Notes: generated by a model from the sequence alone, not told the origin. A stretch of 64,000 nt of DNA from Streptomyces sp. MBT65 (GCF_016612545.1 NZ_JAENRY010000016.1:1-64000); one strand, 5' to 3'; positions 1-9,424 are shown, counted from the first letter of the stretch. Made by a program: numbers and translations.

Positions 1-109
1 CCCTGTGCTCGAACGGCACGGTGGGGCGGGCGGGGTCCGGGGCCTCCCAGGCGGGCATCCCGTGCTCGGGGACGACGTGCGTGGGCCGGAAGCCGGGGGT
101 GGTCGTCAT
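1..109 (-). CDS. Partial hypothetical protein, N-terminal 36 residues
   Basis: An ATG at 109 opens a frame that runs off the left edge. It begins MTTTPGFRPTHVVPEHG and continues with a Pro- and Trp-containing segment (MPAWEAPDP). The start lies 9 bp beyond the stop of the FHA-ABC transporter, so the two are almost certainly co-transcribed. I recall similar short proteins beginning this way beside streptomycete FHA/ABC genes, but I cannot name the fold from 36 residues. Gene existence is fairly safe; function is unknown. Confidence 0.6.
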   Translation of the reverse strand, partial: MTTTPGFRPTHVVPEHGMPAWEAPDPARPTVPFEHR

Positions 110-118
110 CGTGGCGCC

Positions 119-2458
119 CTATTTCCGCATCACTGCGGGTTCGTGCCGCCGCAGCAGCCGGGACACCAGGAAGCCGAACAGCAGCGACAGCACGACCAGC
201 ATGCCCATGTTGACCAGCCACACCCCGGCCGAATGCCGGAACATCGGATCGCCGGTCAGCTCGCCCGGCACGATCCGGGACAGCCCGATGGTGCCGGCCA
301 TCCCGCCGAGCGCCCAGCGCGAGGGCACCAGCCAGGAGAGCTGTTCCAGGCCGGGGACGCCGTGCAGTTTCAACAGGGCGCCGCAGAAGACCACTTGGAC
401 GATGGCGAGCAGCACGAGCAGCGGCATCGTCACCTCCTCCTTGCGCACCATCGCGGAGACCAGCAGCCCGAGCATCATCGCGGTGAAGGCCAACAGGGCG
501 ACGGCCACGGTGATTTCGATCAGCGGTGGCATCAACACCCCTTTCCCCCTCGGTGCGTTGAGGTCGACGCCGAACAGTCCGACCAGGGTGAGCACCACGG
601 CCTGCGCCACGGTGATCGCGCCCAGGACGACGACCTTGGAGAGCAGATACGCCGATCTGGAGAGGCCTACGGCTCGCTCGCGCCGGTAGATCGCGCGTTC
701 CTTGACGAGTTCGCGCACGGCGTTGGCCGCGCCGGTGAGGACTCCGCCGACGCACAGGATGAGCAGCGCGTTCATCGCGGTCTCCCGGGTCAGTTCGCTC
801 CCGGCGAGCGCGCGGGCCATCGCGCCCATGACGAACGGCAGCGCGATCATGATGACGAGGAAGGTCCGGTCGGCGGCGAGAGCCGCGGTGTAGCGGCGGA
901 CCAGGGTGCCGAGCTGGGCACCACGGCTGCGGGGCCGGGGCGGCGGGGCGACGGCGACCGGTCCGGCGCCGAGCTGGTGGGGCTGCGCGGTGGAGTTCCG
1001 GATGTACTGACGCTGGAAGGGCGATTCCGCGAACTCCCTTGCCCAGTCCCGCTCCTGGTCCCGCTCGAAGGCCTCGAAGGCCTCCGGCCAGTGCTCGAAC
1101 CCGAAGAAGGCGAGGGCGTCGTCGGGCGGCCCGTAGTAGGCGACCTTGCCGCCGGGCGCGAGCACCAGGAGCCGGTCGCACACGTCGAGGCTGAGGACGC
1201 TGTGGGTGACGACGATGACGGTCCGTCCGTCGTCGGCGAGGCCACGCAGCATGTGCATCACCGAGCGGTCCATGCCGGGGTCGAGGCCTGAGGTCGGCTC
1301 GTCCAGGAAGAGCAGCGAGGGCTTGGTCAGCAGTTCCAGGGCGACGCTGACCCGCTTGCGCTGGCCGCCGGAGAGGCTGTGCACGGGCTGCGCCGCACGT
1401 TGTTCCAGACCGAGTTCACGGATGACCTCGTCGACCCGGGCCTGCCGTTCGGCCTTGGCGGTGTCCTGCGGGAAGCGCAGTTCGGCGGCGTAGGACAGGG
1501 CGCTGTGCACGGTCAGTTGGGCGTGCAGGATGTCGTCCTGCGGGACCAGGCCGATGCGCTGGCGCAGTTCGGCGTAGTCGCGGTAGAGGTCGCGGCCGTC
1601 GTAGAGGACGGTGCCGCGGTCGGCGGGGCGCTGGCCGGTGAGCGCGTTGAGGAGGGTGGACTTGCCGGCGCCGCTGGGTCCGACGACGGCGAGCAGGCAT
1701 TTCTCGCCGACCGGGAACGACACCTGGTCGAGGAGGACCTTCCGGCCGTGGTCGACGACGACGGTGAGGTCCTGTACGTCGAGGGAGACCTCGCCGGTGT
1801 CGACGTACTCCTGCAACTGGTCGCCGACGAGACAGAACGCGGAGTGCCCGATGCCGACGATGTCACCCGGCCCGATCGGGGCGCGGGCGACCGGCTGGCC
1901 GTTGAGGTAGGTGCCGTTGTGACTGCCGAGGTCGACGATCTCGTACGTCCCGTCGGGCATCGCTCGCAGCTCGGCGTGGCGGCGGGAGACGATCAGGTCG
2001 TCGACGACGAGGTCGTTGTCGGCGGCCCGGCCGATGCGGACCGTGCGGGTGGGCAGCGGTCGTACGGTGGTCGGCTGCCGGAAGGTGCCCGTGAAGGCGG
2101 GCATGGACACCGCGGAGGGGCGTTCCGGGGCGGGGGCCGGGCGGTCGGCCAGGGTGACGCACGGGCCGTCGGCCGCGCTGCCGAAGCGGATCACGCTGCC
2201 GGGGCCCACGCCCCACGCCTGGACGCGGCGGCCGTCGGCGTAGGTGCCGTTCGTGCTGTGCTCGTCCTCCAGCGTCCAGTGGTCGGCCTCGGGGCGCAGG
2301 ACCGCGTGGTGCCAGGAGACCCGGGCGTCGTCGATGACGATGTCGCTCAGCGGATCGCGTCCTACGTGGTAGTCGCGGCTCGGGGTCATGACCGTGGAGC
2401 CCGACTCCGTCTCCAGGAGGAGTTCGGGCGCGGTCGGCACCTTCGGCCGCTCTGACAT
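119..2458 (-). CDS. FHA-domain ABC transporter, fused ATPase and permease
   Basis: This 779-residue protein has two forkhead-associated domains (about 22-100 and 138-212, each with the G-R...S-x-x-H...N-G-T pattern). An ABCG-type ATPase follows at about 228-440, with Walker A GPSGAGKST at 260-268, signature LSGGQ at 362-366 and Walker B LLFLDEP at 382-388. The C-terminal ABC-2 membrane domain (about 520-770) has six hydrophobic segments. Half-transporters of this layout dimerise in the membrane, and FHA domains bind phosphothreonine, so control by Ser/Thr kinases is expected from the family. The substrate is unknown. No kinase gene lies next to it here. The start is the ATG at 2458. Confidence 0.9.
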   Translation of the reverse strand: MSERPKVPTAPELLLETESGSTVMTPSRDYHVGRDPLSDIVIDDARVSWHHAVLRPEADHWTLEDEHSTNGTYADGRRVQAWGVGPGSVIRFGSAADGPCVTLADRPAPAPERPSAVSMPAFTGTFRQPTTVRPLPTRTVRIGRAADNDLVVDDLIVSRRHAELRAMPDGTYEIVDLGSHNGTYLNGQPVARAPIGPGDIVGIGHSAFCLVGDQLQEYVDTGEVSLDVQDLTVVVDHGRKVLLDQVSFPVGEKCLLAVVGPSGAGKSTLLNALTGQRPADRGTVLYDGRDLYRDYAELRQRIGLVPQDDILHAQLTVHSALSYAAELRFPQDTAKAERQARVDEVIRELGLEQRAAQPVHSLSGGQRKRVSVALELLTKPSLLFLDEPTSGLDPGMDRSVMHMLRGLADDGRTVIVVTHSVLSLDVCDRLLVLAPGGKVAYYGPPDDALAFFGFEHWPEAFEAFERDQERDWAREFAESPFQRQYIRNSTAQPHQLGAGPVAVAPPPRPRSRGAQLGTLVRRYTAALAADRTFLVIMIALPFVMGAMARALAGSELTRETAMNALLILCVGGVLTGAANAVRELVKERAIYRRERAVGLSRSAYLLSKVVVLGAITVAQAVVLTLVGLFGVDLNAPRGKGVLMPPLIEITVAVALLAFTAMMLGLLVSAMVRKEEVTMPLLVLLAIVQVVFCGALLKLHGVPGLEQLSWLVPSRWALGGMAGTIGLSRIVPGELTGDPMFRHSAGVWLVNMGMLVVLSLLFGFLVSRLLRRHEPAVMRK

Positions 2459-2530
2459 GCCTCGAATTCTACCGATTCGTCTCCTCGTGCGCCCGGCCAG
2501 CGGTCAGGGGTGGGCGAGGGACGACTTGTG

Positions 2531-2992
2531 TCAGGCGACGGGGACGACGAGTGCGGGAACGGTCCGCTGCATCCGGAGGGCGTCGACCGACTCGGCGAGC
2601 AGCTCGTACTCGGTGGTCTCGTCGCTGATGGCGATCTGCACCAGCCGCCCGGCCGCCAACTCGTAGGCGACCTGCTCCTGTTGACCGACGTCACGGGACC
2701 AGGTGCGTAACGCCTTGGGTACGTCGGGTGCCGTGTCCGCGACCGGTACCAGCGCACCCCGGGGGAAGCGCGGGTTCTCCGGTTGCGGGTCGAGCCGGTC
2801 GGCCATCCACACCGCGCGGTCCCGTAACCACCACAGCGCGAGTGCCAGGGTGGGAGCACGGTAGGTTCCCAGGGGCACCCCGACGCGCTGTCCGCCGCAG
2901 GTACCGTACGCGGTGACATGGCACAGGAATTCGTCGTGCACGATCACTCCCCCGTCGCGTGTCTCGAATGCCGGTCGGGCCTCGCTTTCCAT
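2531..2992 (-). CDS. Conserved hypothetical protein, 153 aa
   Basis: An acidic soluble protein starting MESEARPAFETRDGGV and ending RTVPALVVPVA. It has no signal peptide or membrane segment. It contains a Trp-rich stretch (LALWWLRDRAVWMADRLDPQPENPRF, about residues 51-76) and a charged C-terminal half. I do not recognise the family. Codon bias supports a real gene. It lies 72 bp upstream of the FHA-ABC transporter on the same strand and could share its transcript, but the spacing leaves room for a separate promoter. Confidence 0.7.
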   Translation of the reverse strand: MESEARPAFETRDGGVIVHDEFLCHVTAYGTCGGQRVGVPLGTYRAPTLALALWWLRDRAVWMADRLDPQPENPRFPRGALVPVADTAPDVPKALRTWSRDVGQQEQVAYELAAGRLVQIAISDETTEYELLAESVDALRMQRTVPALVVPVA

Positions 2993-3203
2993 GCGGCTCT
3001 GGCTGGCGGCTCGGGTGGCTCAGGTGGTGCGCACGATGGCGGATTCGCATCGTGAAGTGATGCCCTAGCAGACGAGTATGTTCACTCCCGAAACACTGTC
3101 ACCACGACTTTTTAGCCACTCTCTTGGCATATTCACAGCCTCTATTGGCCGAAAAGCTTCGGCACCCTTTTGGGAGCCCCTTTTGCGGTGGTTTCCCGCC
3201 GTC

Positions 3204-3220
3204 ATTACCCGAGGGGTAAT
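3204..3220. promoter_or_regulatory. Perfect 7-bp inverted repeat (ATTACCC-GAG-GGGTAAT), candidate operator
   Basis: It sits in the 331-bp gene-free interval 2993-3323, which is visibly more AT-rich than its surroundings and holds no supported gene. The repeat lies 104 bp before the SnoaL-like gene start. A second short hairpin (CCGAA-aagc-TTCGG) lies near 3149-3162. No adjacent gene obviously encodes the cognate regulator; the AraC protein at 3725-4642 is the nearest candidate. Confidence 0.35.
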
Positions 3221-3323
3221 CGACGCTTCGTACGGTCCCCGGCAGGGTGGAGGCACCGGGTCGGCAGCAATCGAGATCCGGATCCCGCCCCGCACGAACG
3301 ACCTCACCGGAGGCTGATTCACC

Positions 3324-3707
3324 ATGTCCGCGAACACCGACCGATACGAGAACGCCGTCGCCCGCTACTTCGAGGCCTGGAACGCGGACGGGCCGGAGGC
3401 GCTGGCGAAGGCGGTCGCCGCCGCCTGGTCCGTCGAGGGTACGTACACCGACCCGCTGGCGGCGGTCTCCGGGCACACGGAGATCGCCGGGCTGATCGCC
3501 GGGGCGCACGAGCAGTTCCCCGGCTTCGCCTTCCGCCCGCTCGGCGCCGTCGACGGGCACCACGACACCGCTCGCTTCGCCTGGGAATTGGTGAACGAGA
3601 GCGACGGCTCGGCGCCCGTCGCCGGTTTCGACGTGATCACGCTGGACGGGGACGGTCGTATCCGATCCGTGCTCGGTTTTCTCGACCGGGTGCCCGCCGG
3701 AATCTGA
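3324..3707 (+). CDS. SnoaL-like / NTF2-fold polyketide-cyclase family protein
   Basis: A 127-residue protein with the SnoaL_2 pattern: N-terminal helix RYENAVARYFEAWN, then YTDPLAAVSGHTEIAGLI, then the strand FAWELVNE and the C-terminal DVITLDGDGRIRSVLGFLD. The cone-shaped NTF2 fold binds small hydrophobic ligands. Members act as isomerases, hydrolases or have no known activity, so the reaction is not assignable. An RBS (ACCGGAGGC) precedes the ATG. The downstream AraC gene converges on it with a 17-bp gap. Confidence 0.8.
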   Translation: MSANTDRYENAVARYFEAWNADGPEALAKAVAAAWSVEGTYTDPLAAVSGHTEIAGLIAGAHEQFPGFAFRPLGAVDGHHDTARFAWELVNESDGSAPVAGFDVITLDGDGRIRSVLGFLDRVPAGI

Positions 3708-3724
3708 AGGGCTCGGAGGACGGC

Positions 3725-4642
3725 TCAACTCCTGGCCAGGGCTTCCTCGCGATATCGTCGCGGCGCCACCCCGACCGCCCGTTTGAAGGCATTGCTGAAG
3801 GCGCTCTCGGAGGTGTAGCCGACGGACCGGGCGAGCGTGCCGACCGGTGCGGTGTCCTGGCGGAGGGCCCGGGCCGCCAGGTTCATGCGCCAGTTCAGCA
3901 GATACGTCAGGGGCGGCACTCCGGCCGCCTCCTTGAACCGTACGGCGAACGTGGTGCGGGACATCGCGGCGGCCCGGGCCAGCTCCGCCAACTGCCAGGG
4001 GTGGGCCGGGTCGCCGTGCATCAGGCGCAGGGCGGGGGCGAGCCGGTCGTCGGCGAGGGCGCGCAGCCAGCCGGGCGGCAGCCCGTCCGCGTCGGTCAGA
4101 CAGACCCGCAGCACCTGCACGAACATGAGCTGCGCGAGCTGGGCCGTGACGAACTCGACGCCGGCCCGGCGTGTGCGCATCTCGGCCGCCAACTGCCCGA
4201 TGAGCCACCGCAGTACACCGGCCTCGGCCGAGTCGGCCCGCACGTGCACGAGCTCCGGCAGCGCCCGGCGCAGCAGGTCGCCGCGGTCGCGGCTGAGGTC
4301 GATGTGCCCGGACACGCAGGCCACGTCCACCGCGTCGCCCTGCCCGAGCCGCCCCATCCGGGTCTCCGGGTCCATGACGACGTCGTCGGAGTCGGTCGGC
4401 TCGACACCGGGCCGGCTGCACAGCGTGTACGGCTGCCCGCCGTCGGAGATCACGACGTCCCCCTCGGCGAGCCGCAGCGGCTCACCGCTGTCGTCCCGGA
4501 CCAGCACACAGCCGCCCTGAACCACGGCGTTGACCTTCAGCCGGTCGCGTCCGCGCAGTTGGACGGCCCAGTCGCCGCCGGCCGTGAACCCGCCGGAGAA
4601 CACACTGCGGGCGAGGGCGTCGGACAGGGGATCCACGGCCAT
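3725..4642 (-). CDS. AraC-family regulator with N-terminal cupin domain
   Basis: Read from MAVDPLSDALARSVFSGG it is 305 residues; a TTG start 18 bp further upstream is possible but less likely. The first two thirds match the Cupin_6 sensor type (LRGRDRLKVNAVVQGGCVLV...GDVVISDGGQPYTL). Residues about 205-300 hold two AraC helix-turn-helix motifs (LARAAAMSRTTFAVRFKEAAGVPPLTYLLNWRMNLAARAL and the YTSESAFSNAFKRAVGVAPRRYR signature). It is divergent from the short-chain dehydrogenase at 4747, its most probable target; regulators of this subtype often control such oxidoreductases. Confidence 0.9.
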   Translation of the reverse strand: MAVDPLSDALARSVFSGGFTAGGDWAVQLRGRDRLKVNAVVQGGCVLVRDDSGEPLRLAEGDVVISDGGQPYTLCSRPGVEPTDSDDVVMDPETRMGRLGQGDAVDVACVSGHIDLSRDRGDLLRRALPELVHVRADSAEAGVLRWLIGQLAAEMRTRRAGVEFVTAQLAQLMFVQVLRVCLTDADGLPPGWLRALADDRLAPALRLMHGDPAHPWQLAELARAAAMSRTTFAVRFKEAAGVPPLTYLLNWRMNLAARALRQDTAPVGTLARSVGYTSESAFSNAFKRAVGVAPRRYREEALARS

Positions 4643-4746
4643 GCTCGAACTATCACGCAAGTTATGCGGATTCTCAAGTATTCATCGTACGGATCCATCG
4701 ACCTACGGTGGTCTCACCAGCTCAAGCTGACGAGGAGAGAGCAGAC

Positions 4747-5733
4747 ATGACCACCACCGCACAGCAGCCCCTGAACTCCGGCTTCGGCGCCGCGTCCACC
4801 GCCGAGGAGGTGATCAAGGGCATCGACCTGACCGGCAAGGTCGCGATCGTCACCGGCGGCTACTCCGGCATCGGCCTGGAGACGGCCCGGGTGCTGCACG
4901 CGGCCGGCGCACGGATCGTCGTACCCGCGAGGGACGTGGAGCGGGCCAGGACGGCGCTCGCGGTCCTCCCCGGAACCGAGGTCGAGCACCTGGACCTGCT
5001 GGACCCGGCGTCGATCGACACCTTCGCGGAGAAGTTCCTGGCCTCCGGGCGTCCGCTGCACCTGCTGGTGAACAACGCCGGGATCATGGCGACCCCGCTG
5101 GCGCGGGACGCTCGCGGCTACGAGTCGCAGTTCGCCGCCAACCACCTCGGCCACTTCCAGCTGACCACCCGCCTGTGGCCCGCGCTGGTCGCGGCGGGCG
5201 GCGCGCGGGTCGTCGTCCTGTCGTCGCGGGGCATCCGGTTCGCCGGCGTCGACTTCGACGACCTGAACTTCCAGCACCGGACCTACGAGCCTTTCCTCGC
5301 GTACGGCCAGTCGAAGACGGCCAACGCCCTGTTCGCCGTCGAGGTGGACCGGCGCGGCCGGGCCGAGGGCATCCGGGCGTTCGCGGTGCACCCGGGCCTG
5401 ATCGTCGACACCGGCCTGGTCAAGCACCTCGACCCGGCAGCGCTCCAGGCCGCGGGCGCGCTCGACGCCGAGGGCAAGCCCATCCGTGACCCCGAGCGCC
5501 AGATGAAGACCGTGCAGCAGGGCGCGGCCACCAGCGTCTGGTGCGCGACCAGCCCGCAGCTCGACGGTCTCGGCGGGGTCTACTGCGAGAACGTCGACAT
5601 CAGCCCGCTGCTCGCCCCCGAGGACGAGGCCGCCTGGGCCGGCGGGGACACCACCCCTGGGGTGCTGTCCCGCGCCGTGGACCCGGAGGCGGCGGCCCGT
5701 CTCTGGGAGGTCAGCGAGCGGCTCACTGCCTGA
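4747..5733 (+). CDS. SDR-family NAD(P)-dependent oxidoreductase (retinol dehydrogenase-like)
   Basis: A 328-residue classical short-chain dehydrogenase. It has the cofactor motif TGGYSGIG at 36-43, NNAG at 109-112, catalytic Ser at about 159 and the active-site pair Tyr186-x3-Lys190 (YGQSK). The substrate is not visible, though the length and the INxQ-type middle resemble WW-domain oxidoreductase/retinol dehydrogenase-like SDRs. The ATG at 4747 follows GAGGAGAG and is preferred to an upstream GTG in the same frame. It is divergently paired with the AraC regulator, and its 3' end converges on the aldo/keto reductase with a 15-bp gap. Confidence 0.9.
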   Translation: MTTTAQQPLNSGFGAASTAEEVIKGIDLTGKVAIVTGGYSGIGLETARVLHAAGARIVVPARDVERARTALAVLPGTEVEHLDLLDPASIDTFAEKFLASGRPLHLLVNNAGIMATPLARDARGYESQFAANHLGHFQLTTRLWPALVAAGGARVVVLSSRGIRFAGVDFDDLNFQHRTYEPFLAYGQSKTANALFAVEVDRRGRAEGIRAFAVHPGLIVDTGLVKHLDPAALQAAGALDAEGKPIRDPERQMKTVQQGAATSVWCATSPQLDGLGGVYCENVDISPLLAPEDEAAWAGGDTTPGVLSRAVDPEAAARLWEVSERLTA

Positions 5734-5748
5734 CGGCCGTGAGGTGCC

Positions 5749-6741
5749 CTACGGCTTGATGATCGCGTCGATACGGGCCAGCTCGTCGGCGTCGAAGTCC
5801 AGGTTGCGGGTGGCCGCGACGCTGTCCTCGATCTGCTGCGGGCTGCTCGCGCCGACCAGGGCCGAGGTGACCCGGCCGCCGCGCAGCACCCAGGCGAGGG
5901 CGAGCTGGGCGAGGGTCTGACCGCGTCCCTTGGCGATGTCGTCGAGGGCGCGCAGCTGCCCCACCAGGTCCTCGGTGACGGCGTCGGAGTTCAGGAACGG
6001 GCTGTCGCTCGCCGCCCGCGAACCCTCCGGGATGCCGTCGAGGTAGCGGGCGCTGAGCAGCCCCTGCTCCAGCGGGGAGAAGACGATGGAACCGACCTGC
6101 AACTCGTCGAGGGCGTCGAGCAGACCCTCGTCCTCGGGGCGGCGGTCGAGCATCGAGTATCGCGGCTGGTGGATGAGGAGCGGGGTGCCCAGCTCGCCCA
6201 GGATGCGGGCGGCCTCCCGGGTCTGCTCCGCCGAGTAGTTGGAGATGCCGACGTAGAGCGCCTTGCCCTGCTGGACCGCCGAGTGCAGGGCGCCCATCGT
6301 CTCCTCCAGAGGAGTCTCCGGGTCGGGGCGGTGCGAGTAGAAGATGTCGACGTAGTCCAGGCCCATGCGCGTGAGGCTCTGGTCCAGCGAGGACAGCACG
6401 TACTTGCGCGAACCCCACTCGCCGTAGGGGCCGGGCCACATCAGATAGCCGGCCTTGGTGGAGATCACCAGTTCGTCGCGGTACGACCCGAAGTCCGCCT
6501 TCAGCGCCTCGCCGAGGGCGGACTCGGCGGCGCCGGGCGGCGGGCCGTAGTTGTTCGCGAGGTCGAAGTGGGTGACGCCGAGGTCGAAGGCGCGGCGCAG
6601 GATGGCGCGCTGGGTGTCGACCGGGCGGTCGGGCCCGAAGTTGTGCCACAGGCCGAGCGAGATCGCGGGGAGTTTCAGACCGCTGCGGCCGGTGCGCCGG
6701 TAGGGCAGGTCCGCGTAGCGGTCGGGGTGTGCGGTGTACAA
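5749..6741 (-). CDS. Aldo/keto reductase, YghZ (L-glyceraldehyde-3-phosphate reductase)-like
   Basis: A 330-residue TIM-barrel oxidoreductase. It shows the catalytic Asp and Tyr in FDLANNYG (about residues 51-58), the Lys in STKAGYLMWPGPYG, and the subfamily-specific LGLWHNFG near the N terminus, typical of YghZ/Kv-beta-like AKR14 enzymes. These reduce small aldehydes or methylglyoxal with NADPH; the exact substrate is inferred. The chosen start is a TTG at 6741 preceded by CTCTGGAGTCGCG. It restores the usual YTAHPDRYADLPYRRTGRSG N terminus. It is divergent from a LysR regulator at 6867, its likely controller. Confidence 0.88.
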   Translation of the reverse strand: MYTAHPDRYADLPYRRTGRSGLKLPAISLGLWHNFGPDRPVDTQRAILRRAFDLGVTHFDLANNYGPPPGAAESALGEALKADFGSYRDELVISTKAGYLMWPGPYGEWGSRKYVLSSLDQSLTRMGLDYVDIFYSHRPDPETPLEETMGALHSAVQQGKALYVGISNYSAEQTREAARILGELGTPLLIHQPRYSMLDRRPEDEGLLDALDELQVGSIVFSPLEQGLLSARYLDGIPEGSRAASDSPFLNSDAVTEDLVGQLRALDDIAKGRGQTLAQLALAWVLRGGRVTSALVGASSPQQIEDSVAATRNLDFDADELARIDAIIKP

Positions 6742-6866
6742 CGCGACTCCAGAGGGGTTGGCACACGGGATACCGGTTCCAGGGAACCGTCGCCCACTCT
6801 GTCCGACCTGCGGGCAGTGGTCCAACAGAAGAATCCGATGGAATTCAGCGGTTACGCTTCTCAATC

Positions 6867-7757
6867 ATGGAGCTGCGTCATCTTCAGCATTTCATCGCCG
6901 TCGCCGAGGACCACCACTTCACCCGGGCGGCCGAGCGGTTGATGGTCTCCCAGTCCGGTCTTTCGGCCTCGATCCGCGCCTTGGAGCGGGAGTTGCAGAC
7001 CCCGCTGTTCGTGCGCACCACCCGCCGGGTCACGCTCACCGAGGCCGGCCGGGCGCTGCTCGGCGAGGCTGAGCGCATTCTGGCGCAGGTGCGGTCGGCG
7101 CACGAGGCGGTGGCCGCGGTGCAGGGCGTGCTGCGCGGCACGCTCGCGCTGGGCACCGAGCAGTGCATCGCCGGGGTGCATGTGGCGGGACTGCTCGCCA
7201 CGTTCCGGCGCCGGCACCCGGATGTGGAGATCCGGCTGCGGCAGGCGGGTTCCGGGGCGCTGGCTGAGGAGGTCGCGGCCGGACGGCTCGACCTGGCCTT
7301 CGCCTACCGCACCCAGGCGGACACCGACCAGTTGCGCTCGGTGTCGATCACCAGTGAGCCGATGACCGTGCTGTGCCATCCCAGCCACCGGCTCGCGCGG
7401 ACCGGTGCGGCGGTGACTCCGGACGACCTCGGCGGCGAGGTCTTCGTCGACTTCCACCCGGACTGGGCCTCGCGCCGCACCACCGACGCCGTCTTCGCCG
7501 CGGCGGGCGTACGCCGGACCGTCGCACTGGAGGTCAACGACGTGCACAGCCTCCTCGACCTGGTCGACGAGAACCTCGGTGTCGCGGTGGTCCCCCAGCA
7601 CTTCCGGCACAAGCGCGAGTCCCTCACCGCGCTCCCCCTCAAGGGGACCGGTGAGGAGGTCTACGAGACGGTGGCCCTGCTGCCGCCCCCGCAGGCCACC
7701 AGTCCGGCGGCAAGGGCGCTCATGACCCTCCTGGAAACCGGGACTCCGGCCGCATGA
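6867..7757 (+). CDS. LysR-family transcriptional regulator
   Basis: A 296-residue protein. The winged HTH is at residues 1-60 (MELRHLQHFIAVAEDHHFTRAAERLMVSQSGLSASIRALERELQTPLFVRTTR), joined by a linker helix to an effector-binding domain (GTLALGTEQCIAGVHVAGLLATFRRRHPDVEIRL onward). The start lies 125 bp from the divergent aldo/keto reductase start, the usual LysR arrangement for autoregulation and activation of the neighbour. The inducer is unknown. Confidence 0.9.
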   Translation: MELRHLQHFIAVAEDHHFTRAAERLMVSQSGLSASIRALERELQTPLFVRTTRRVTLTEAGRALLGEAERILAQVRSAHEAVAAVQGVLRGTLALGTEQCIAGVHVAGLLATFRRRHPDVEIRLRQAGSGALAEEVAAGRLDLAFAYRTQADTDQLRSVSITSEPMTVLCHPSHRLARTGAAVTPDDLGGEVFVDFHPDWASRRTTDAVFAAAGVRRTVALEVNDVHSLLDLVDENLGVAVVPQHFRHKRESLTALPLKGTGEEVYETVALLPPPQATSPAARALMTLLETGTPAA

Positions 7758-7784
7758 GCGAGGGCGATGCGCGAAGGTGGTCGT

Positions 7785-8300
7785 ATGCATGCCAACGACA
7801 TCCTCATTGACGCGTTCGGCCGCGTCCAGGAAGAAGTCCATGCCGCCCTCGACGGCCTGACCCCGGACCAACTGCACGCGCGCGTGGCCGCCGACGCCAA
7901 CTCCATCGCCTGGCTGGTCTGGCACCTCACCCGTATCCAGGACGACCATGTCGCCGACGCCTCCGGCCTCGACCAGGTGTGGCTCACCCAGGGCTGGGAG
8001 AAGCGCTTCGGACTCGATCTGCCGCCCCGGGACCACGGATACGGTCACACCTCCGAGCAGGTCGGCAAGGTGCGCGTCGAGTCGGCCGGGCAGCTGACCG
8101 GGTACTACGACGCCGTGCACGACCAGACGCTCGCGTATCTGCGCGGGCTGGTCCCCGAGGACTACGAGCGGATCGTGGACGAGCGCTGGGACCCGCCGGT
8201 CAGTCTGGGCGTACGGCTGGTCAGCGTCCTGTCCGACGACCTGGAGCACGTCGGACAGGCCCAGTACGTGCGGGGGCTGCTTCAGAGCGCGGAGGCGTAA
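7785..8300 (+). CDS. DinB / mycothiol-transferase fold protein (DUF664-like)
   Basis: A 171-residue four-helix-bundle protein beginning [34 protein letters not shown]. Candidate metal-binding histidines appear in [12 protein letters not shown] (residues about 45-56) and near the C terminus in [16 protein letters not shown]. Relatives use a His triad to bind a metal and act as thiol S-transferases, often with mycothiol. The internal ATG at 7785 is preferred over one 18 bp upstream because GAAGGTGG precedes it. The 3' end overlaps the convergent adenosine deaminase by 19 bp. Confidence 0.85.
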   Translation: MHANDILIDAFGRVQEEVHAALDGLTPDQLHARVAADANSIAWLVWHLTRIQDDHVADASGLDQVWLTQGWEKRFGLDLPPRDHGYGHTSEQVGKVRVESAGQLTGYYDAVHDQTLAYLRGLVPEDYERIVDERWDPPVSLGVRLVSVLSDDLEHVGQAQYVRGLLQSAEA

Positions 8301-9352
8301 CCCGGCAGGACGACGTCCTCGATGAGGGCCTTGCGCTCGTCGTACGGGATGAACGCGCTCTTGAGGGCGTTCACCGTGACCGTGCGCAGGTCCTCGACCG
8401 TCCAGCCCGCCTCCTCGACCAGGAGGGACATCTCGCGCGTCATCGTCGTACCGGAGACCAGTCGGTTGTCGGTGTTGAGGGTGACGCGGAAGCCGAGGTC
8501 CTTCAGGGCGGTGATCGGGTGCTCGGCGATCGAAGTGGCCGCGCCCGTCTGGAGGTTGGAGGTCGGGCACATCTCCAGGGCGATCCGGCGGTCCCGGACC
8601 CAGCCCGCGAGGCGGCCGAGCTTGCCGTCGACGATGTCCTCGGTGATGCGGACGCCGTGCCCGATGCGCTGGGCGCCGCACACCTGGAGCGCCTGGTGGA
8701 TGCTGGGCAGGCCGTGCGCCTCGCCGGCGTGGATGGTGAACGGGACGCTCTCGCGGCGCAGGTGCTCGAAGGCGGCGAGGTGGTCGGCGGGCGGGAAGCC
8801 GTCCTCGGCACCGGCGATGTCGAAGCCGACGACACCCGCGTCCCGGAAGGCCACCGCGAGGTCGGCGGCCTCGCCGACCCGGTCGAACATCCGCATCCCG
8901 CACAGCAGCGTCCGCACCTGGACCGGCGTCCCCGCCGCCGCGGCCTTGGCCATACCGGCCGCGAGCCCCTCCTGCACGGTCTCGACGACCTCGCTCATCG
9001 TGAGGTCGCCGTCGGTGTTCAGCTCGGGGGCGTAACGCACCTCTCCGTAGACGACTCCGTCGGCGGCCAGGTCGAGGACGTACTCCTCGGCGGCACGCAG
9101 CAGGCCCTCGCGGTTCTGCAGCACGGCGAGGGTGTGCTCGAAGGTGGCGATGTAGCGCACCAGGTCACCGGAGTTGGCGGCGTCGAAGTACCAGGCGGCC
9201 AGTTCGTCCGGGTCGGTGGTGGGCAGGGTGTGCCCGACCGCTTCCGCGAGTTCCACCACGGTGGCGGGGCGCAGGCCGCCGTCGAGGTGGTCGTGCAGCA
9301 CGGCCTTGGGGAGCCGGCGGAGAGCGTCGATGTCTATGCGCGTAGATGACAT
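8282..9352 (-). CDS. add: Adenosine deaminase
   Basis: A 356-residue TIM-barrel metal hydrolase that deaminates adenosine and deoxyadenosine to inosine and deoxyinosine for purine salvage. Visible motifs are the zinc-binding HDHLDGG (about residues 20-26), the catalytic HAGEAHG, the RIGHGVRI strand and the [11 protein letters not shown]sp-Asp motif. The length matches bacterial enzymes (about 340-360). The ATG at 9352 is chosen because the codons upstream of it do not align with the family. Streptomyces usually have several add paralogues, so this may be one of two or more. Confidence 0.93.
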   Translation of the reverse strand: MSSTRIDIDALRRLPKAVLHDHLDGGLRPATVVELAEAVGHTLPTTDPDELAAWYFDAANSGDLVRYIATFEHTLAVLQNREGLLRAAEEYVLDLAADGVVYGEVRYAPELNTDGDLTMSEVVETVQEGLAAGMAKAAAAGTPVQVRTLLCGMRMFDRVGEAADLAVAFRDAGVVGFDIAGAEDGFPPADHLAAFEHLRRESVPFTIHAGEAHGLPSIHQALQVCGAQRIGHGVRITEDIVDGKLGRLAGWVRDRRIALEMCPTSNLQTGAATSIAEHPITALKDLGFRVTLNTDNRLVSGTTMTREMSLLVEEAGWTVEDLRTVTVNALKSAFIPYDERKALIEDVVLPGYASAL

Positions 9353-9424
9353 GTGCGGTCGTTCCTCGGTCGTCGTTCGGTGAGCGGAGTGGGGCGGCCC
9401 GGGCGAGGCGGGCACTACGGGAGA

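Noticed and set aside
6861..8903. 680-codon minus-strand frame across LysR, DinB and adenosine deaminase
   Set aside because: It overlaps three genes with strong family motifs and has the compositional signature of a shadow frame.
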